A program made the translations under genes and the position numbers. The notes under the pieces were generated by a model. The model had not been told where the DNA came from and did not search any database. It saw nothing but the letters and a program-made list of their open reading frames with translations. A stretch of DNA of 9,770 bases, from contig CALUZL010000034.1 in the NCBI GenBank assembly GCA_944325295.1, positions 1 through 9,770 on the forward strand, read 5' to 3'. Source of the DNA: an uncultured Erysipelotrichaceae bacterium. GTDB taxonomy: Bacteria > Bacillota_I > Bacilli_A > Erysipelotrichales > Erysipelotrichaceae. Position 1 is the first letter of the stretch. Every line of letters starts with the position of its first letter. This document shows positions 1 through 6,444 of the stretch, piece by piece.

Positions 1-2
1 AA

Positions 3-149
3 TATGTACCGCTAAGCGAAACGATCCGCTCCTTTAAAGAGTTGCTTGAAGGCAAGTATGATGACTATCCGGAGCAGGCTTTCATGTTCTGTGGAGCGAT
101 CGAAGATGTCGTCATGAAAGCTAAAGAAATGGGTTATGAAAAAGATTGA
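3..149 (+). CDS. atpD: ATP synthase F1 beta subunit, C-terminal end (partial)
   Basis: This is the last 48 codons of a gene whose start lies before the window. Reading frame 3 is open from the window edge to TGA at 147-149. The translation begins YVPLSETIRSFKELLEGKYD and continues through a YPEQAFMFCGAIEDV-like stretch. That matches the C-terminal helical domain of F1 beta, where the motif 'ETI..FKE.L.GKYD..PE.AF..VG.IE.' is strongly conserved. The beta subunit carries the catalytic nucleotide sites of the F1 sector of ATP synthase on the cytoplasmic face of the membrane. The reading frame overlaps the start of atpC by 14 bases, which suggests translational coupling and fits the usual atpD-atpC order. 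Confidence 0.93.
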   Translation, partial: YVPLSETIRSFKELLEGKYDDYPEQAFMFCGAIEDVVMKAKEMGYEKD

Positions 150-525
150 GGTGAAGATCCTGACCCCCGGTGGCCTCTATAAAGAGACGATGGCCAGTAT
201 CATAAATGTCATCTCCGAGGATGGCCAAAGGGGCATCTTGCCCGAGCACATGCCGCTTGTCATGATCTTGACGATCGGTAAGATGGAGCTTGAAGAGGAA
301 AGGCGTGAGACTTATGCGGTTGCCGGTGGCATGCTTTATTTCAGCGACAACAAGTGCACGATCTTAACGCCGGCCATCGAAAAAAAGGGCGACATCGATA
401 TCGCCAGAGCCACCAAGGCTAAGGAGCGAGCTGAAGGTCATCTCAAAGATCCAAACAGCGATCTCAAAAGGGCGAAGCTAGCTTTAGAAAGAGCCCTCAA
501 CCGTTTAAATGTCCATTCATTATAG
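136..525 (+). CDS. atpC: ATP synthase F1 epsilon subunit
   Basis: This encodes a 129-residue protein of normal length for the epsilon subunit, which joins the rotor to F1 and restrains ATP hydrolysis. The N-terminal beta-sandwich (about residues 1-84) contains LTPGGLYKE near residues 9-17, the family motif GILPEHMPL at 33-41 and VAGGMLYF at 62-69. Residues about 86-125 are rich in Ala, Glu, Lys and Arg and should form the two C-terminal helices (RATKAKERAE, then LKRAKLALERALNRL). The ATG at 136 lies inside the end of atpD, so the two genes overlap by 14 bases and are probably translationally coupled. The stop codon at 523-525 touches the first base of the terminator stem. The gene closes the atp operon. 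Confidence 0.95.
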   Translation: MKKIEVKILTPGGLYKETMASIINVISEDGQRGILPEHMPLVMILTIGKMELEEERRETYAVAGGMLYFSDNKCTILTPAIEKKGDIDIARATKAKERAEGHLKDPNSDLKRAKLALERALNRLNVHSL

Positions 526-550
526 CACAGCAAAACTGTGCTTTTCTTTT
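525..550 (+). terminator. Intrinsic terminator of the atp operon
   Basis: The six-base stem GCACAG (525-530) pairs perfectly with CTGTGC (536-541) around a CAAAA loop. The T-rich tract TTTTCTTTT (542-550) follows. The stem begins on the last base of the atpC stop codon. Confidence 0.88.
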
Positions 551-575
551 GGCAGGTCTTGCGATATCATATATA

Positions 576-624
576 AAAAAAGTGGCTTTAAAGCCGCAAA
601 ACCAATAAATTTAATCACTTTTTT
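576..624. other. Paired inverted repeats between atp terminator and mts promoter
   Basis: AAAAAAGTG (576-584) is complementary to CACTTTTTT (616-624). Inside the first arm lies the self-complementary GCTTTAAAGC (585-594), which extends to 582-597 with one G-U pair. Read on the minus strand, the inner hairpin is followed by a run of T, so it would resemble an intrinsic terminator for minus-strand transcription; no minus-strand gene lies nearby. It may be a backup terminator for atp read-through or a DNA site next to the promoter, since its right arm overlaps the -35 region. The role is unknown. Confidence 0.35.
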
Positions 625-650
625 ACTAATTCATCATTATACACTATAAA
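622..650 (+). promoter_or_regulatory. Sigma70-type promoter of the ECF/SAM hydrolase operon
   Basis: TTTACT (622-627) and TATAAA (645-650) are separated by exactly 17 bases. This is the best-spaced pair in the intergenic region. Transcription would begin near 656-658, giving a leader of about 70 nucleotides before the ATG at 727. The prediction is from sequence only. Confidence 0.6.
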
Positions 651-665
651 GCCATGACAAAAAAG

Positions 666-689
666 TCTATATTTTAAGGAAAATATAGA
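666..689 (+). promoter_or_regulatory. Perfect 10-bp hairpin/operator candidate in the leader
   Basis: TCTATATTTT (666-675) and AAAATATAGA (680-689) are perfect inverted repeats around AAGG. The element starts about 10 bases after the predicted transcription start and ends 23 bases before the Shine-Dalgarno sequence. The loop plus the following A residues (AGGAAAA, 677-683) can also pair with TTTTCCT (705-711), which directly abuts the ribosome binding site AGGGGAGG (712-719). It could be a repressor-binding dyad in DNA or a small RNA switch controlling translation. No S-box, SMK or preQ1 consensus is recognisable in it. I infer regulation; the ligand or regulator is unknown. Confidence 0.45.
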
Positions 690-726
690 GTATATTCATT
701 AATGTTTTCCTAGGGGAGGTAGATTC

Positions 727-1290
727 ATGGAAAAGAAGAAGAGTATTCTTGGTAAGTGGAATACAAAAACGATTGTTGCCACAGCATTAGGGGCTGCCCT
801 GTTTCTGGTATTGTTCTATTTGGTAAAGATCCCTTCACCGATCCCGAATACTAATATTCAGATCGCTTACGGTATCACGACATTCTTCGGTGCCCTTTTT
901 GGTCCGATCGCCGGTTTCCTTGTCGGTTTTGTCGGTCATGCGCTCAACGACGCGATCGCCGGTTTTGGTGTATGGTGGAGCTGGGTCATCGCTTCCGGTG
1001 TTGCCGGATTCATCTCCGGTTTAGCTTATCTTAAGCTCGACCTTGAACACGGTCAGAAACCCGGCTTGATGTTCTTTGTGTGGAATATCATCGCTCACTT
1101 TGTCGCTTGGTGCTTAGTCGCTCCGGCTTTAGATGTCCTCATCTACAGTGAACCATTCGATTACGTCTTCTTTATGCAAGGTCCGACATCATTCTTGATC
1201 GACTGCTTGTCAGCACTTGTCGTAGGTTCGATCTTAGTATACGCTTATGCCGCTACGAGATCATCTAAAGGCAGTTTGGATAAGGAATAA
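727..1290 (+). CDS. ECF transporter S component, UPF0397/PF07155 family
   Basis: This 187-residue, strongly hydrophobic protein should have about five to six membrane helices. It matches the UPF0397 family as I know it from lactobacilli and streptococci: IPNTNIQIAYGI (39-50), GFVGHALND (67-75), WWSWV (83-87), a YSEP motif at 140-143, and a C-terminal YAATRSSKGSLDKE tail. The S component is the substrate-binding membrane subunit of an ECF (energy-coupling factor) vitamin importer. PF07155 is often annotated as riboflavin-specific, but family members linked to dedicated ATPase and EcfT genes have also been called MtsA of a methionine-regulated ECF transporter. The two SAM hydrolase genes downstream favour a methionine, SAM or adenosine link over riboflavin, and a separate ribU lies in this window. 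A strong ribosome binding site (AGGGGAGG, 712-719) supports the ATG. The family is sure; the substrate is not. Confidence 0.88.
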   Translation: MEKKKSILGKWNTKTIVATALGAALFLVLFYLVKIPSPIPNTNIQIAYGITTFFGALFGPIAGFLVGFVGHALNDAIAGFGVWWSWVIASGVAGFISGLAYLKLDLEHGQKPGLMFFVWNIIAHFVAWCLVAPALDVLIYSEPFDYVFFMQGPTSFLIDCLSALVVGSILVYAYAATRSSKGSLDKE

Positions 1291-1309
1291 GACAGAGTAT
1301 TCAAAAACC

Positions 1310-1336
1310 AGCGTCCTTTAGTAAAGGGCGCTTTTT
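1310..1336 (+). terminator. Intra-operon terminator/attenuator after the S-component gene
   Basis: AGCGTCCTTT (1310-1319) pairs with AAAGGGCGCT (1323-1332) over ten base pairs with one G-U pair, closing an AGT loop. Five T residues (1332-1336) and then ATTGTTTT follow. It sits between the S-component gene and the ATPase gene, and I see no good new promoter before the ATPase. It therefore probably acts as a partial terminator that yields more S component than energising module, or as a processing or stability hairpin. Confidence 0.8.
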
Positions 1337-1360
1337 ATTGTTTTAAAGAAAGGACCGAAA

Positions 1361-3088
1361 ATGAAAGAGCCGATTATTGAGTTTAAAGATTTTACATTTA
1401 AATACGATGCTCAAAAGAAACCGACCCTTAAGAATATTAATCTTACGATCAATAAAGGGGAAAAGGTATTGATCGTAGGATTAAGCGGCAGCGGCAAATC
1501 GACCTTGGGCAATTGTCTTAACGGACTGATCCCCTTTGTATATGAAGGAGAGATTAGCGGCAGCCTAAAGATCAAGGGCAAAGAGACCCGTGAGCTTTCG
1601 GTATCGGAACTGTCAAAGACTGTCGGGACGGTCTTGCAGGACAGCGATGGCCAATTCGTGGGTCTAAACGTTGGCGAAGACATCGCTTTTTCGCTTGAAA
1701 ATGACAACGTCCCTTTAGAGACGATGAAGACCAAAGTCAAAGGTATTGCTGAGATGGTCAATATGGATGATTACCTCGAACAATCGCCCATGGAGCTCTC
1801 CGGCGGTCAAAAACAGCGGGTAGCTTTAGCGGGGGTCTTGGTAGACAGCGTCGATATCTTACTCTTTGATGAGCCTCTGGCCAACCTCGATCCGGCAACT
1901 GGCAAGACGGCCATCGCTCTGATCGACGACTTGAAAAAAGAGACGGACAGCACCGTGATCATTATCGAGCATCGCTTAGAGGATGTCTTGTATCGTCATG
2001 TCGACCGGATAATCCTGATCAAAGAGGGCGAGATCGTCTTGGATGATACCCCAGATAATATTCTGGCTACCGATGTGCTTTTGGATTGCGGCATCAGAGA
2101 ACCGCTATACGTTAGTGCCGCCAAGTTTGCCGGGGTCAAGATAAATGCCGATATGCACCCTTCCAGTATCGATTCCTTTACCTTGAATGGTGAAGATAAA
2201 AAGAAGATCCTGTCTTGGGCTAAAAGCCATATGGCCAAGGTCGATAAACCCCATGACACCCTGCTTGAAGGCAAGGGTCTGAGGTTTTCATACGACGGTC
2301 TAAAAGAGATCATAAAAGGGATCGACTTTAAGATCGATCGCGGCGAGATGTTTGCGATCATTGGCAAAAACGGGGCTGGGAAATCGACATTGGCTAAGTT
2401 ACTCGTCGGTTTTGAGAAAGAAGATGCCGGGACGATCGCACTAGGGGGACGCGACATCAAAAATGACACGATCTTTGAAAGGGGCAAAGAGATCGGCATC
2501 GTCCTACAAAATCCCAATCAGATGATCTGCAACACGATGATCTTCGATGAGGTGGCTTATGGCCTTAGAAATGCCGGCAACATCACCGAAGAAGAGATAA
2601 AAGAAAGAGTCGAAGAGACCCTTAAGATCTGCGGACTCTATGAATTCAGAAACTGGCCGATAAGTGCTTTAAGCTACGGTCAGAAAAAAAGAGTCACGAT
2701 TGCCTCGATCTTGGTGATGAAGCCCAAGATCATGATCTTGGATGAGCCGACGGCTGGTCAGGATTATCGCCACTACACCGAGATCATGGAATTTTTGGAA
2801 AGACTCAACGCCCAGGGTCAGACGATCATCATGATCACTCATGACATGCACCTGATGCTTGAATATTGTGACCGCTGTATCACTTTAGTCGATGGCACGA
2901 TCTACTTTGAGGGCTTGCCTTCAAAAGCTTTGGTCGATGACAAGATAACGGCCAAAGCTAATCTGAAGATGACTTCACTTTATGACCTTGCCAAGATGAT
3001 CGGCATGGAACCTGATGACTTTACTCAGAGTTATATCAACGCAGAAAGGGGAATGCGCCATGAAAAAGACCAGACTGTTCGCCTTTGA
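1361..3088 (+). CDS. ECF transporter ATPase with two fused nucleotide-binding domains
   Basis: This 575-residue protein has two ABC ATPase domains in one chain, replacing separate EcfA1 and EcfA2. Domain 1 has Walker A GLSGSGKST (40-48), Q-loop Gln93, signature LSGGQ (146-150), Walker B ILLFDEP (166-172) and switch His204. Domain 2 has Walker A GKNGAGKST (335-343), Q-loop Gln383, signature LSYGQ (437-441), Walker B IMILDEP (457-463) and His494. All catalytic residues are present, so both sites should bind ATP; the second signature is slightly off consensus. It would sit on the cytoplasmic face, bind the coupling helices of the EcfT-type protein encoded next, and drive uptake through the upstream S component. 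The Shine-Dalgarno AAAGGA (1349-1354) supports the ATG. Its end overlaps the EcfT gene by 29 bases. Confidence 0.95.
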   Translation: MKEPIIEFKDFTFKYDAQKKPTLKNINLTINKGEKVLIVGLSGSGKSTLGNCLNGLIPFVYEGEISGSLKIKGKETRELSVSELSKTVGTVLQDSDGQFVGLNVGEDIAFSLENDNVPLETMKTKVKGIAEMVNMDDYLEQSPMELSGGQKQRVALAGVLVDSVDILLFDEPLANLDPATGKTAIALIDDLKKETDSTVIIIEHRLEDVLYRHVDRIILIKEGEIVLDDTPDNILATDVLLDCGIREPLYVSAAKFAGVKINADMHPSSIDSFTLNGEDKKKILSWAKSHMAKVDKPHDTLLEGKGLRFSYDGLKEIIKGIDFKIDRGEMFAIIGKNGAGKSTLAKLLVGFEKEDAGTIALGGRDIKNDTIFERGKEIGIVLQNPNQMICNTMIFDEVAYGLRNAGNITEEEIKERVEETLKICGLYEFRNWPISALSYGQKKRVTIASILVMKPKIMILDEPTAGQDYRHYTEIMEFLERLNAQGQTIIMITHDMHLMLEYCDRCITLVDGTIYFEGLPSKALVDDKITAKANLKMTSLYDLAKMIGMEPDDFTQSYINAERGMRHEKDQTVRL

Positions 3089-3896
3089 AGACAAAAAGAC
3101 GATCATCCATCGTCTTTCCGGAGTCACAAAACTCATCTGTTTCTTACTTTTGTCTTTCTCGGCTATGTTGACCTATGACATTCGCGTCCTTATTGCCATA
3201 CTGACCTTTTCCTTTGTGATGGCCAAGGTCGCCAAATTCTCTTTTGGGCGCTATAAACTTGTCATAACCTATCTTTGCGTTTTTATGGTCGCCAACATGC
3301 TCCTCAACTTCTTGATCGATCCGGGTTATGGTGAAGAACTGTTTGGTACTAAACATGTCCTTATCGCCTTTAGCGATCATTACACTTTGACCCTTGAGCA
3401 GTGCTTCTACCAACTTTGTAAACTGACAAAATACATCAGCATCATGCCACTGGGCCTTCTATTTTTTGCGACAATCGATCCCAGTGAATTCGCTTCGAGC
3501 TTAAACGGGATAAAGGTCCCATATAAAGCCTGTACGGTATTCTCTTTGGCTTTGCGCTACTTTCCGGATATCCAAAGAGACTACACCAATATCTCTTTAG
3601 CACAACAAGCCCGAGGTATCGACACCTCCAAAAAGGCCAAGCTCTCAAAAAGGATCACCAATAATTCTAAGATCTTATTGCCTTTGGTGTTCTCGACCCT
3701 TGATCGGGTCGAGCTCATAACCAATGCCATGGAGCTTCGCGGTTATGGCAAAGCGAAAACGCGGACCTGGTACTCATATCGCCGTTTGGCCAAAAACGAT
3801 TATCTGGCGATCGCGATCTGTCTTTTAGTACTGGCGTTTGTCTTGTTTATGCGGTTTTTCGTTGTTAAGGATTTCTTCTGGAATCCGTTTATATAG
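3060..3896 (+). CDS. ECF transporter transmembrane protein EcfT (CbiQ family)
   Basis: This 278-residue integral membrane protein couples the ATPase to the S component. Hydrophobic segments lie near residues 22-55, 64-86, 125-138, 205-213 and 247-268. The two cytoplasmic coupling-helix signatures of the family are visible: ARG at 184-186 (in LAQQARGID) and ELRG at 225-228 (in NAMELRGYGK). The reading frame is open from 3015, but the ATG at 3060 is preferred. It has AGGGG (3047-3051) at proper spacing, and the protein then starts MKKTRLFAFEDKKT, like other CbiQ proteins. The start lies inside the ATPase gene with a 29-base overlap, which suggests coupled translation. With the two genes upstream it forms a complete group-I ECF transporter. 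Confidence 0.92.
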   Translation: MKKTRLFAFEDKKTIIHRLSGVTKLICFLLLSFSAMLTYDIRVLIAILTFSFVMAKVAKFSFGRYKLVITYLCVFMVANMLLNFLIDPGYGEELFGTKHVLIAFSDHYTLTLEQCFYQLCKLTKYISIMPLGLLFFATIDPSEFASSLNGIKVPYKACTVFSLALRYFPDIQRDYTNISLAQQARGIDTSKKAKLSKRITNNSKILLPLVFSTLDRVELITNAMELRGYGKAKTRTWYSYRRLAKNDYLAIAICLLVLAFVLFMRFFVVKDFFWNPFI

Positions 3897-3904
3897 GGGG
3901 AATT

Positions 3905-4753
3905 ATGAAACCGATCTTAGTATTTCAAACTGATTTTACTTATAAAGAAGGGGCGGTAGCGGCGATGTATGGCGTCGTCAAAAGCGTCGATCCGACCCTT
4001 GAGATAATCGATGCGACCCATGAGATACCGCAATACGATACCTGGTCGGCATCGTTCCGCTTGAACCAATACATGCGGTTTTGGCCAAAGGGTACGATCT
4101 TTGTCTCAGTCGTCGATCCGGGTGTCGGCACCAAAAGACGGGCTTGTGTCGCTCTGACAAATGATGGCTATTACATCGTTACTCCGGACAATGGAACCCT
4201 GACGCATATTAATGCCACTGTCGGCATCAGAGAAGTCAGAGAGATCGATGAGACGATCAACCGTCTAAGGCGCGATGACAACAAAGCTGTCAGTATCTTT
4301 CATGGCCGAGACCTCTTTGGCTATTGTGCAGCTAGGCTGGCAAGCGGGATCATAAGCTTTAAAGAGGTGGGAAAGACCTATCCGGTAAGCGAGATCGTCA
4401 CCCACGAGATCCTAAAGGCTCAAGTCAGGAAAGATGAGATCGAAGGCATCTTTGAGATCAATGATCCAAACTTTGGCAATCTCTGGACCAATATCACTCT
4501 CGATGACTTCTCCAAGCTCTTTAAACACGGCGATATGATCCATGTCACGATCAGACACAAGGATGAGGTCGTGTTTGCTGAGACCGTTCCCTATTACGCC
4601 TCTTTTGGCATGGCTCAAGATCGAAGTGTCATGATCTACAACAACGAGCTCAACAATATCGCCATGGCGCAAGTCGTCGGCAATCTTTGCCAAGCGTACG
4701 GTCTTGGTTATGGCAAAGATTATCATGTAATATTTAAGAAGGCAGGTAAATAA
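3905..4753 (+). CDS. SAM hydrolase (SAM hydroxide adenosyltransferase, DUF62), copy 1
   Basis: This 282-residue cytosolic enzyme belongs to the DUF62/PF01887 family, related to the fluorinase and chlorinase halogenases. The family hydrolyses S-adenosylmethionine to adenosine and L-methionine. The N-terminal domain shows FQTDF (7-11), VVDPGVG (69-75), TPDNGTLTH (93-101) and FHGRD (132-136). The Asp-Arg-His set used by family hydrolases to activate water appears intact as Asp71, Arg78 and His133. The C-terminal beta-barrel domain runs from about residue 175, with ND..FGN.WTNI at 186-197. The Shine-Dalgarno AGGGGG (3895-3900) overlaps the stop codon of the EcfT gene, so the genes are tightly linked. 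The assignment as a hydrolase rather than a halogenase rests on the triad and on the host being an ordinary bacterium. The physiological role of this family is poorly understood. Confidence 0.92.
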   Translation: MKPILVFQTDFTYKEGAVAAMYGVVKSVDPTLEIIDATHEIPQYDTWSASFRLNQYMRFWPKGTIFVSVVDPGVGTKRRACVALTNDGYYIVTPDNGTLTHINATVGIREVREIDETINRLRRDDNKAVSIFHGRDLFGYCAARLASGIISFKEVGKTYPVSEIVTHEILKAQVRKDEIEGIFEINDPNFGNLWTNITLDDFSKLFKHGDMIHVTIRHKDEVVFAETVPYYASFGMAQDRSVMIYNNELNNIAMAQVVGNLCQAYGLGYGKDYHVIFKKAGK

Positions 4754-5599
4754 ATGAATAGATTTTTAGTTTTTCAAAGCGATTTTGGTCTTGTGGATGG
4801 GGCGGTCAGCGCTATGGAAGGTGTGGCTTATGCGGTCGATGGCGATCTCAAGATCGCCCATGTCACCCATGACATCACCCCCTACAACATCTTCGAAGGC
4901 TCTTATCGGTTGTTCCAAACGGTCTATTATTGGCCTGAGGGAACAGTATTTGTCTCGGTCGTTGATCCGGGCGTCGGCTCAAACCGCAAGTCAGTCGTTG
5001 CCAAGACCAAAAACGGTCACTACATCGTCACCCCCAATAACGGCACCCTGACCCATATCCACAAATTCTTCGGCATCGAAGCTCTAAGAGAGATCTCAGA
5101 GGTCACCAATCGCCGCAAGAATACCGAACTCTCTTATACGTTCCATGGCCGTGATGTCTATGCTTATACGGGTGCCCGTTTAGCCAGTGGCACGATCTCT
5201 TTTGAAGAAGTCGGACCGGAACTCGACCTTGATGACATCATCGATCTCGATATCTATGAGACGACGTTTACACCCGACAGTGTCACCGGCCAAGTCGATA
5301 TCTTAGATGTTCGCTTTGGTTCGCTTTGGACATCGATAACCTATGAGGAATTTAAATCTCTGGGTTTTGCGTTTGGCGATATGATCGAAGTCCATATCTT
5401 CAACAATAAGACTGAAGTCTACAAAAACGAAGTCTTATACGGCGCCACCTTCAGTGCCGTTAATGTCGGTATGCCGATCATCTATATGAACTCAGTGTAT
5501 CGCATGGCTCTGGCGATCAATCAAGGTTCATTTGCTAAAGCCTATTCGATCGGCGTTGGCAATAACTGGTTAATAACATTCAAAAAGATAGTGAAATAA
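4754..5599 (+). CDS. SAM hydrolase (SAM hydroxide adenosyltransferase, DUF62), copy 2
   Basis: This 281-residue paralogue starts on the base after the stop codon of copy 1. By hand count 56 of the first 101 residues are identical between the two without gaps, so they come from an old tandem duplication. Family motifs are FQSDFG (7-12), VVDPGVG (69-75), TPNNGTLTH (93-101) and FHGRD (130-134). The water-activating set appears intact as Asp71, Arg78 and His131. A difference from copy 1 is Asn95 in place of Asp in the PDNG motif, next to the nucleoside-binding region. The C-terminal barrel includes RFGSLWTSI (187-195). The two products may form a mixed trimer, since the family is trimeric with active sites at subunit interfaces, or they may differ in substrate; this is inference. 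It is the last gene of the operon. Confidence 0.92.
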   Translation: MNRFLVFQSDFGLVDGAVSAMEGVAYAVDGDLKIAHVTHDITPYNIFEGSYRLFQTVYYWPEGTVFVSVVDPGVGSNRKSVVAKTKNGHYIVTPNNGTLTHIHKFFGIEALREISEVTNRRKNTELSYTFHGRDVYAYTGARLASGTISFEEVGPELDLDDIIDLDIYETTFTPDSVTGQVDILDVRFGSLWTSITYEEFKSLGFAFGDMIEVHIFNNKTEVYKNEVLYGATFSAVNVGMPIIYMNSVYRMALAINQGSFAKAYSIGVGNNWLITFKKIVK

Positions 5600-5622
5600 A
5601 GACCGGAACCGTCGGTCTTTTT
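5598..5622 (+). terminator. Intrinsic terminator of the ECF/SAM hydrolase operon
   Basis: AAAGACCG (5598-5605) pairs perfectly with CGGTCTTT (5613-5620) around GAACCGT and ends in five T residues (5618-5622). The stem starts inside the stop codon of the second SAM hydrolase gene. Confidence 0.9.
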
Positions 5623-5698
5623 AAAGAAGTTTAGTTGATATTAAAGAGATGACTTGTAGTAAAAGACAATTTATGGGAAAAAGCTAAAGACTTGTAAA

Positions 5699-5725
5699 TG
5701 ATAATATTTTAAACTACAATTGTAG
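5699..5725 (+). promoter_or_regulatory. Extended -10 promoter and palindromic operator of the toxin-antitoxin operon
   Basis: TG-A-TAATAT (5699-5707) is an extended -10 element; no good -35 is seen. Right at the predicted start of transcription lies the perfect 12-base palindrome CTACAATTGTAG (5714-5725). The TTGTA core also appears at 5654 and 5692. RelB-type ribbon-helix-helix antitoxins repress their own promoters by binding such short palindromes, so this is a likely autoregulatory operator. The Shine-Dalgarno AAAGGAGA (5731-5738) follows. Confidence 0.55.
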
Positions 5726-5748
5726 GTGTAAAAGGAGATTGTTTGCTC

Positions 5749-5973
5749 ATGAGTGTTGTAAGTGTAAGATTTGATGATGAAGAAATGAAGGTTTTAAATG
5801 ATTTTGCCAAGTTATATGATTGTGGTATATCCAGTTTAATCAAACAGATCGTTTTTCAACGCTTAGAAGACGAATATGATCTTAAAATATTCGCTGAGTA
5901 TGAGAAAGACAAGAAGAACGGAAATCTGAAAACACGTCCGATCAGCGATCTTTGGAAAGAATTGGATCTATGA
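5749..5973 (+). CDS. RelB/DinJ-like antitoxin (ribbon-helix-helix)
   Basis: This 74-residue protein has the N-terminal pattern MSVVSVRFDDEEMKVLNDFA, a beta strand followed by helices as in ribbon-helix-helix repressors. Residues 2-45 would dimerise and bind the operator. The acidic and basic tail (about 46-74, ending in DLWKELDL) would wrap the toxin. The ATG at 5749 is chosen over an in-frame TTG at 5743 because the Shine-Dalgarno at 5731-5738 is better spaced and the protein then starts in the usual way for the family. Its stop codon overlaps the toxin start as ATGA. In the pair, the antitoxin neutralises the toxin and represses the operon. Confidence 0.82.
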   Translation: MSVVSVRFDDEEMKVLNDFAKLYDCGISSLIKQIVFQRLEDEYDLKIFAEYEKDKKNGNLKTRPISDLWKELDL

Positions 5974-6236
5974 GCTATGAAATAGTCACAACTGAGAATT
6001 TTGACCGCGCTTTTAAAAAGCTCGATCGTCAAGTACAACGTTTGATCAAAGCGTGGATAGATAAGAATCTATCAGGGACAGATGATCCAAGACGATACGG
6101 TAAGCCATTAACTGCCAATCGCATAGTTCCGTGGCGATATAGGATAGGTGATTATCGTCTTTTGGCTGAGATAAACGATAACGATCTGATCATTATCGCG
6201 ATCGATATTGGTCATAGAAGCAAAGTTTATAGATAA
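5970..6236 (+). CDS. RelE/ParE-superfamily toxin (RelE/StbE type)
   Basis: This 88-residue basic protein has the full RelE fold pattern. The N-terminal helices contain FDRAFKKLDRQVQRLIKAWI (11-30). The beta core contains WRYRIGDYRLL (55-65), then DLIIIAIDIGHRSKVYR (72-88). The closing GHR..VYR motif is typical of ribosome-dependent mRNA interferases of this group; Arg58, Arg63, His82, Arg83 and Tyr87 are the likely functional residues. The reading frame is open from 5952, but the ATG at 5970 overlaps the antitoxin stop by four bases (ATGA), the standard arrangement. The toxin is full length with no visible damage, so the module is probably active. Whether it cleaves mRNA or targets gyrase, like ParE, cannot be told; the context favours RelE. 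Confidence 0.85.
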   Translation: MSYEIVTTENFDRAFKKLDRQVQRLIKAWIDKNLSGTDDPRRYGKPLTANRIVPWRYRIGDYRLLAEINDNDLIIIAIDIGHRSKVYR

Positions 6237-6331
6237 GAGCCAATACTATTTTGTTAGTCGTATAAGAGATGAGATGTGAGAGTAATCATATCGTGGCTAC
6301 TAAACAGCGACTCAAACAGCTAACTTCTGAT

Positions 6332-6356
6332 GGTCATCATAAATGATGGCCTTTTT
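6332..6356 (+). terminator. Intrinsic terminator after the toxin-antitoxin operon
   Basis: GGTCATCAT (6332-6340) pairs with ATGATGGCC (6343-6351), nine base pairs with one G-U pair and a very tight loop, followed by TTTTT (6352-6356). It lies about 95 bases after the toxin stop. Confidence 0.8.
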
Positions 6357-6444
6357 CTATACAAAAACGATCTTTGAGGATCAAAGATATCACAAAAAGA
6401 AGAAACGAATGATCTCGCTATTTAGGTGGTGACAAAGTCGCGCG

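Noticed and set aside
702..713. Mini open frame ATG TTT TCC TAG just before the first transporter gene
   Set aside because: It is three codons long with no ribosome binding site; its stop merely overlaps the Shine-Dalgarno. A chance match is likelier than a leader peptide.
657..726. Known SAM-responsive riboswitch (S-box, SMK) or preQ1 riboswitch in the leader
   Set aside because: The leader is too short for an S-box, and the conserved SMK and preQ1 cores are not visible. Only a simple hairpin with a possible competing pairing is supported.
1411..2851. Long minus-strand open frames opposite the ECF ATPase gene
   Set aside because: They mirror the codon pattern of the strong plus-strand gene, have no ribosome binding sites, and give low-complexity Ser/Leu/Pro-rich products without known motifs.
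3940..5051. Open frames on both strands within the SAM hydrolase genes
   Set aside because: They are shadows of well-conserved enzymes and lack start signals and recognisable domains.
6277..6325. Short open frame VRVIISWLLNSDSNS as a type I toxin or gene remnant
   Set aside because: Only 15 residues, GTG start without ribosome binding site, and no resemblance to a known small toxin.
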